NCBI GenBank assembly: GCA_016880395.1
Contig: JAEHDN010000075.1
Location: 1 to 16,334, forward strand
Direction: 5' to 3'
DNA length: 16,334 nucleotides
Source of the DNA: Candidatus Eiseniibacteriota bacterium
GTDB lineage: Bacteria; Eisenbacteria; RBG-16-71-46; SZUA-252
Positions 13,164 through 16,334 of this stretch are shown here, piece by piece. Position numbers and translations under genes: made by a program. The notes under the pieces are model-generated. The model saw only the letters and a list, made by a program, of their open reading frames with translations. It was not told the DNA's origin and did not search any database. The first letter of the stretch is position 1; every line of letters starts with the position of its first letter.

Positions 13164-14041
13164 GCGGGAGGGACCTCCGGCGCGAGTCGTGCGTCGTTCC
13201 ACGTCTTGAGGCCGCTCGCGCCCAGGATGAGGATCCCGCCGAGGAGCGCCCAGCCGCCCGGGCGCTCGCCGTGCACGAGCCAGGACCAGATCGGGTTGAG
13301 CGCGGGCTCGAGGAGGAGCAGCACCATGGCCTCGAACGCGGGCACGCTCCGGAGCCCGCGCGTGAGGAAGACGTAGGCGAGACCGACCTGGACGGTGCCG
13401 AGGCCGAACAGGCTCACCGCGTCGGCCGCCCGGGCGTGGGGCATGGGGAGCGCGAAGGGGAGCGCCACAAGCACCGCGATCACGTTTCCGGCGACGACCG
13501 CGGGCACCGCGGGATTCGGCGCGTCATGACGCTCCCGTCCCAGCCGTCGCATGCCCATGATGGTGAGCGCCCAGGTGACACCCGCGATGCCTGCGAGAAC
13601 GTTGCCCCGGAACGGGTCGGGAGCGGTGCGCCACGGGTTCTCGTGTCCGACGAAGAAGAGGCAGAGGCCCACCGCCAGGAGCGCCATCACGAGGAGATCG
13701 GACGCGCGGTTCCGCTCGTGCAGGAGCCAGGGGCCGAGGAGGAGCACGTAGAGCGGCGCGGTCGACTGCAGGAAGATCGTGTTCGCGGACGTGGTCAGCT
13801 TGTTCGCGATCACGAAGAGGAGCATCGTCGCCGCATAGCCCGCGCCAACGATCCAGGTCTTTGCCGTCCATCCGCGCCTCGATTCGGGCAGGAGCAGCAG
13901 GAACATCGCCGCGGCGATGGCGGAGCGGAACGCGGCGATCTGCCAGCTCGTGAGCGAGCAGGCCTTGATCCCCGCTCCTCCGAGCGAGAAGAGGAACGCG
14001 GCGGCGATGACCTCGAGGCGCGCGATGCCGGTGCGGCTCAC
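13160..14041 (-). CDS. EamA/DMT superfamily transporter
   Basis: 293 residues, almost entirely hydrophobic, with about ten membrane helices in two similar halves (roughly 8-135 and 148-278), as in EamA-domain permeases of the drug/metabolite transporter superfamily. Family-like stretches include IAAFRSAIAAAMFLLLLPESRRGW, LTTSANTIFLQSTAPLYVLLLGPWLLHE and the second-half counterpart VPAFEAMVLLLLEPALNPIWSWLVHGERP, in which the conserved E-P and E-R/E-x-P positions can be seen. It probably exports a small metabolite; the substrate is unknown. The start is GTG 14041, with no strong ribosome-binding site. It lies between the lipoprotein gene (43-bp gap) and the hydrolase gene (ATGA overlap), so the three are likely one minus-strand operon. 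Confidence 0.92.
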   Translation of the reverse strand: MSRTGIARLEVIAAAFLFSLGGAGIKACSLTSWQIAAFRSAIAAAMFLLLLPESRRGWTAKTWIVGAGYAATMLLFVIANKLTTSANTIFLQSTAPLYVLLLGPWLLHERNRASDLLVMALLAVGLCLFFVGHENPWRTAPDPFRGNVLAGIAGVTWALTIMGMRRLGRERHDAPNPAVPAVVAGNVIAVLVALPFALPMPHARAADAVSLFGLGTVQVGLAYVFLTRGLRSVPAFEAMVLLLLEPALNPIWSWLVHGERPGGWALLGGILILGASGLKTWNDARLAPEVPPA

Positions 14042-14084
14042 GCCTGCCGGGACGTGGCCCTTCGCGCGGCCGTGACCGTGCGAC

Positions 14085-14447
14085 TCAGTGAGCGGATCGC
14101 TTCGTCTCCTCGATGACCGCGACCACGTCCGTTCCGATCGTGAAGGCCTGGTGGAACACGCCTTCCACGCCGACCTCGGTATTCTCGGCCGGCGCGCCGC
14201 CGCTCTTCGTGACCACGTTGATCTCGCCGGTGCCGTCGTCCACGCGGTAGACGGCGTAGCCGAAGGCGCCCGCCGCGCTCTCCACCTTCCCGGCGATCCG
14301 CACCGTCTTGTCGTCCAGGGCGGAGGCGTTGGCCAGGAGATCGTGAATGGGGGTCGCTCCCTTGCATCCGGCGACCATGAGAAGCGCCGAGGCGAAAAGC
14401 GCCGAGGCGATGCGCCTGCTCCGTCCGCGCGCGCGTGCGATGATCAT
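14085..14447 (-). CDS. small lipoprotein with OB-fold-like domain
   Basis: 120 residues. A basic N-terminus (R5-R12) and a hydrophobic stretch lead to the lipobox V-A-G-C, with Cys28 as the predicted lipidated residue, so it should be anchored to a membrane outside the cytoplasm. The mature part (DKTVRIAGKVESAAGAFGYAVYRVDDGTGEINVV..., VGVEGVFHQAFTIG, VVAVIEE) resembles a compact OB-fold beta-barrel as found in small periplasmic proteins; no specific function is recognised. The start is ATG 14447, with GGAGG seven bases upstream; the frame open to 15059 is a shadow. It is first in the minus-strand run leading to the EamA transporter and hydrolase. A 7-bp inverted repeat lies in its leader. Confidence 0.85.
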   Translation of the reverse strand: MIIARARGRSRRIASALFASALLMVAGCKGATPIHDLLANASALDDKTVRIAGKVESAAGAFGYAVYRVDDGTGEINVVTKSGGAPAENTEVGVEGVFHQAFTIGTDVVAVIEETKRSAH

Positions 14448-14467
14448 GAGGTTCCCTCCCAGGGGTC

Positions 14468-14486
14468 GCTCCCGCCCGCCGGGAGC
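14468..14486 (-). promoter_or_regulatory. 7-bp inverted repeat upstream of the lipoprotein gene
   Basis: GCTCCCG at 14468-14474 and CGGGAGC at 14480-14486 are perfectly complementary around a five-base loop, 21-39 bases before the lipoprotein ATG in the divergent region. It may be a leader hairpin or an operator. Confidence 0.35.
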
Positions 14487-14570
14487 CGGAAGCAACTCTA
14501 CGCCGCAGAGGGCACTCTCGGCTAGACTCGTGCCGGCGCACCGACACCCTCCACGATCGAAAGGGGACCG

Positions 14571-14984
14571 ATGTTCTTTCTTCTCCTCCTGCTCACGCTC
14601 TTCGTCGCGCTCGCGACCTCCGGAATCGTCGTGCTCCTCTTCCGCAAGCCCATCCGGCAGATCCTGGACCGGGTCATCGGCGAGCAGATCGCGGAGGGAT
14701 GGCACCGGTTCCTCCTCTTCGCTGTCTTCGTGGTCGGGATCTCCTCCGGGGTCCAGATCTGGAAGCTCGAGCAGTACGTCCACCCCGAGCGCTTCGGTCC
14801 CGAGGGGACGGCCGCGAAGACGCTGCCGCTCGATGGGCCCTCGATGGGGCTCGAGATCTACCGCACGATCATCCAGACACTCCAGGGGGTCGCCTGGGCG
14901 CTCCTCGTCTTCTTCGTCGTCGCGCTGATCGCGTTCGCGATCGTCCGCCGCGGAGAAACGCGGCCGGCCGGCCCGGCCCGCTAG
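14571..14984 (+). CDS. small membrane protein of unknown function
   Basis: 137 residues. Three hydrophobic segments are visible: about 1-24 (FFLLLLLTLFVALATSGIVVLLF), 45-63 (RFLLFAVFVVGISSGVQIW) and 105-126 (GVAWALLVFFVVALIAFAIV). A short polar loop RKPIRQILDRVIGEQIAEGW follows the first, and a longer one (~64-100) lies between the second and third. I do not recognise the family. ATG 14571 has AAGGGG at 14561-14566 with a four-base spacer. The gene is divergent from the lipoprotein gene and ends 22 bp before the DUF4126-like membrane protein, with which it is probably co-transcribed. Confidence 0.82.
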   Translation: MFFLLLLLTLFVALATSGIVVLLFRKPIRQILDRVIGEQIAEGWHRFLLFAVFVVGISSGVQIWKLEQYVHPERFGPEGTAAKTLPLDGPSMGLEIYRTIIQTLQGVAWALLVFFVVALIAFAIVRRGETRPAGPAR

Positions 14985-15006
14985 CGCCACTCGTGGAGCG
15001 CGACCC

Positions 15007-15597
15007 ATGACGGAGTGGATCGGTCTGGCCGCGGGAGCCTCCTTCGCGGCCGGCCTCAATCTCTACGCGACCGTCGCGACGCTCGGGCTCCTCCAGCGCT
15101 TCGGCGTCGCCACGCTGCCGCCCAGCCTCGCGGCGCTGAGCCACCCGGCCGTGCTGGCCGTCGCCATCGCGCTCTTCGTCGTGGAGTTCTTCGCCGACAA
15201 GATCCCCTACTTCGACAACGTGTGGGACGTGCTCCACACGTTCATCCGCCCTCCCGCGGCCGCGATCCTCGCCTACGCCGCGGTTGCCGGCATCCCGGAG
15301 CCGTGGCGGGTCGTCGCGGCCCTGGTCGCGGGGGGAGTCGCCTTCACGTCGCACGGAACCAAGGCCTCGGCGCGCGCCGCCGTGAACACGAGCTCCGAGC
15401 CGATCAGCAACAGCCTGCTCAGCGTGACCGAGGATGGCATCGCGATCGGGCTCTCGTGGCTCGCCGCGACCCACCCGGTCCTCACCCTCGTGCTCACCGC
15501 CGTCCTGCTCGCCGGAGCGGCGTGGGCGCTGATCCTGATCTACCGTTTCCTCAAGCGCGTGTTCGGAGGCGCTCCGGCGTCCCGCCCGGCCGCATGA
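15007..15597 (+). CDS. DUF4126-like membrane protein
   Basis: 196 residues. The pattern matches DUF4126 proteins: an N-terminal GASFAAGLNLYATVATLGLLQRFG, a VEFFADKIPYFDNVWDVLHTFIRPPAAAIL core (the F-x-A-D-K-I-P and W-D-x-x-H-T-F-I-R-P stretches are distinctive), a Gly/Ala-rich VAGGVAFTSHGTKASARAAVNTSSEPISNS segment and a C-terminal membrane helix followed by RFLKRVFGG. About four to five membrane segments are visible. The function of this family is not known to me. ATG 15007 has GGAG at 14995-14998 with an eight-base spacer. It is followed after 13 bp by a DinB-fold gene with its own strong ribosome-binding site, so it sits in a plus-strand run. Confidence 0.88.
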   Translation: MTEWIGLAAGASFAAGLNLYATVATLGLLQRFGVATLPPSLAALSHPAVLAVAIALFVVEFFADKIPYFDNVWDVLHTFIRPPAAAILAYAAVAGIPEPWRVVAALVAGGVAFTSHGTKASARAAVNTSSEPISNSLLSVTEDGIAIGLSWLAATHPVLTLVLTAVLLAGAAWALILIYRFLKRVFGGAPASRPAA

Positions 15598-15610
15598 GAA
15601 AGGAGCCGTC

Positions 15611-16078
15611 GTGAGCGTTCGTCAGCTTGAGCGCCTGTTCGAGATCGACGCGTACGCCTTCGGCGTGAACGTCAAGGGGCTCAGCCACGAGGACAGCCTC
15701 GTCCAGCCGCCGGGCGGGGGGAATTGCCTCAACTGGGTGGCGGCCCACATCGTGGCGAGCCGGACCGCGGTCCTGAGCCTCCTCGGCGAGGAGCCCGTCT
15801 GGGACCAGGCGCGCGTGGATCGCTTCAAGCGGGGCTCGCGTCCCGTCTCGGACCAAGGGGATTCGGTGCCTTTCGACACCATCGTGGCCGACTTCCACCG
15901 CTCGCAGGAGCGAATCAAGGCCGGCCTCGCCCGCGCCACCGACGAGGGGCTCGAGCAAAAGCGCGGCGAGGACACCCTGGCCGACAAGCTCCACTTCCTG
16001 CAGTTCCACGAGGCCTATCACATCGGCCAGGCGGGTCTGCTCCGGCGGATGGCGGGGAAGGAGTGCGCGATCCCTTGA
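15611..16078 (+). CDS. DinB-fold protein (second copy type)
   Basis: 155 residues. The DinB/YfiT-like metal-binding pattern is present: His46 in NWVAAHIVASR, and His133 and His137 in QFHEAYHIGQAGLLRR (HxxxH followed by the usual G-Q). It begins with a typical helix LERLFEIDAYAFGVNVKGLS. The role is unknown; family members are metal-dependent, some of them thiol transferases. It is clearly different in sequence from the DinB protein at 3980, so this is not a recent tandem duplication. GTG 15611 has AAAGGAG at 15599-15605 with a five-base spacer. The gene ends 68 bp before the malic enzyme start. Confidence 0.9.
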   Translation: MSVRQLERLFEIDAYAFGVNVKGLSHEDSLVQPPGGGNCLNWVAAHIVASRTAVLSLLGEEPVWDQARVDRFKRGSRPVSDQGDSVPFDTIVADFHRSQERIKAGLARATDEGLEQKRGEDTLADKLHFLQFHEAYHIGQAGLLRRMAGKECAIP

Positions 16079-16134
16079 GCGCCGGGGCAGGCATGGTACC
16101 TCCGGCCACCGCCCAAACCGAGGGGCCCGGGGGC

Positions 16135-16140
16135 TATACT
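16135..16140 (+). promoter_or_regulatory. -10 box (TATACT) for the malic enzyme gene
   Basis: TATACT ends six bases before the ATG at 16147, so transcription would begin at or within a base or two of the start codon. No Shine-Dalgarno sequence fits between, which points to a leaderless mRNA. No clear -35 is seen. Confidence 0.45.
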
Positions 16141-16146
16141 GCCGCC

Positions 16147-16334
16147 ATGGTCCACTTCGAGGAGCGCACCGATCCGCATACCGGCGATGTGTACTGGGCG
16201 GTGGACGCGACCGGAGAGGCGCTCCAGGACGATCCGCTCCTCAACAAGGGGACCTGCTTCACGCTCGAGGAGCGCGACGTGCTCGGACTGCGCGGCCTCC
16301 TGCCGCCGGGTGTCGCGACCGAGGAGGAGCAGCG
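16147..16334 (+). CDS. malic enzyme, N-terminal part (3' truncated by window)
   Basis: The first 62 codons are present. The segment DPLLNKGTCFTLEERDVLGLRGLLPPGV followed by EEEQ matches the conserved N-terminus of malic enzymes of the large (eukaryote-like/MaeA) type, where L-N-K-G-T-x-F and L-G-L-x-G-L-L-P-P are signature stretches. The enzyme would oxidatively decarboxylate malate to pyruvate with NAD or NADP; the coenzyme cannot be judged from this part. There is a ~30-residue lead before the conserved segment (HFEERTDPHTGDVYWAV). ATG 16147 is the first plausible start and follows a TATACT box directly. Confidence 0.85.
   Translation, partial: MVHFEERTDPHTGDVYWAVDATGEALQDDPLLNKGTCFTLEERDVLGLRGLLPPGVATEEEQ

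Noticed and set aside
14523..14528. TAGACT as a -10 box for the membrane protein gene at 14571
   Set aside because: No -35-like hexamer at 16-18 bp upstream, and single hexamers of this quality are common by chance.
1..16334. Mobile elements, CRISPR arrays, tRNA or rRNA genes
   Set aside because: No transposase or integrase motifs, regularly spaced repeats, tRNA-like T-loop sequences or rRNA-like stretches were seen on either strand.

Overview
The window is a high-GC, gene-dense bacterial chromosome segment. It has short intergenic gaps, several ATGA/GTGA stop-start overlaps, frequent GTG/TTG starts and long spurious antisense ORFs. I see no mobile element, CRISPR array, tRNA or rRNA. The gene mix is S9 peptidase, two DinB-fold proteins, a transmembrane SpoIIE-type phosphatase, an NtrC-type two-component pair, a DUF4126-like protein and malic enzyme. 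That mix fits an uncultured, metagenome-type lineage such as Eisenbacteria, Gemmatimonadota or Acidobacteriota. The placement is inference only, because no marker gene is present.

Layout. (1) 1-1926, plus strand: the 3' end of a c-type cytochrome, a VOC-fold protein and a DAO-family flavoprotein, joined by stop-start overlaps. (2) 1954-3843, minus strand: a prolyl-oligopeptidase-family (S9) peptidase with a complete Ser-Asp-His triad, convergent with block 1. (3) 3980-8114, plus strand: a probable operon of DinB protein, a cytokinin-dehydrogenase-like flavoprotein lacking the usual catalytic Asp, an SCP2-like protein, a GNAT acetyltransferase and a membrane-anchored SpoIIE/RsbU-type phosphatase. 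(4) 8194-8634, minus strand: a small heat-shock protein with a 12-bp inverted repeat in its leader. (5) 8897-12222, plus strand: a soluble PAS histidine kinase with a five-cysteine cluster, a sigma-54-dependent response regulator and, after a 316-bp gap, a small Cys-rich protein that looks like a receiver domain without its phosphorylation residues. (6) 12054-14447, minus strand: a lipoprotein, an EamA transporter and a membrane-anchored alpha/beta hydrolase. The hydrolase 3' end overlaps the pseudo-receiver gene by 169 bp. (7) 14571-16334, plus strand: a small membrane protein, a DUF4126-like membrane protein, a second DinB-fold protein and the start of a malic enzyme gene.

The most interesting part is block 5. 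The 316-bp gap after the regulator holds, in order, a CTGACG-N4-CGTCAG palindrome, a good sigma-54 -24/-12 element about 95 bp downstream of it, and a leader with a 12-bp perfect stem enclosing a 7-bp stem. The pseudo-receiver ATG follows. This is the geometry expected if the adjacent NtrC-type regulator switches on the pseudo-receiver gene. Cysteine clusters in both the sensor and the presumed target hint at a redox or metal input. All of this is a hypothesis from sequence reading.
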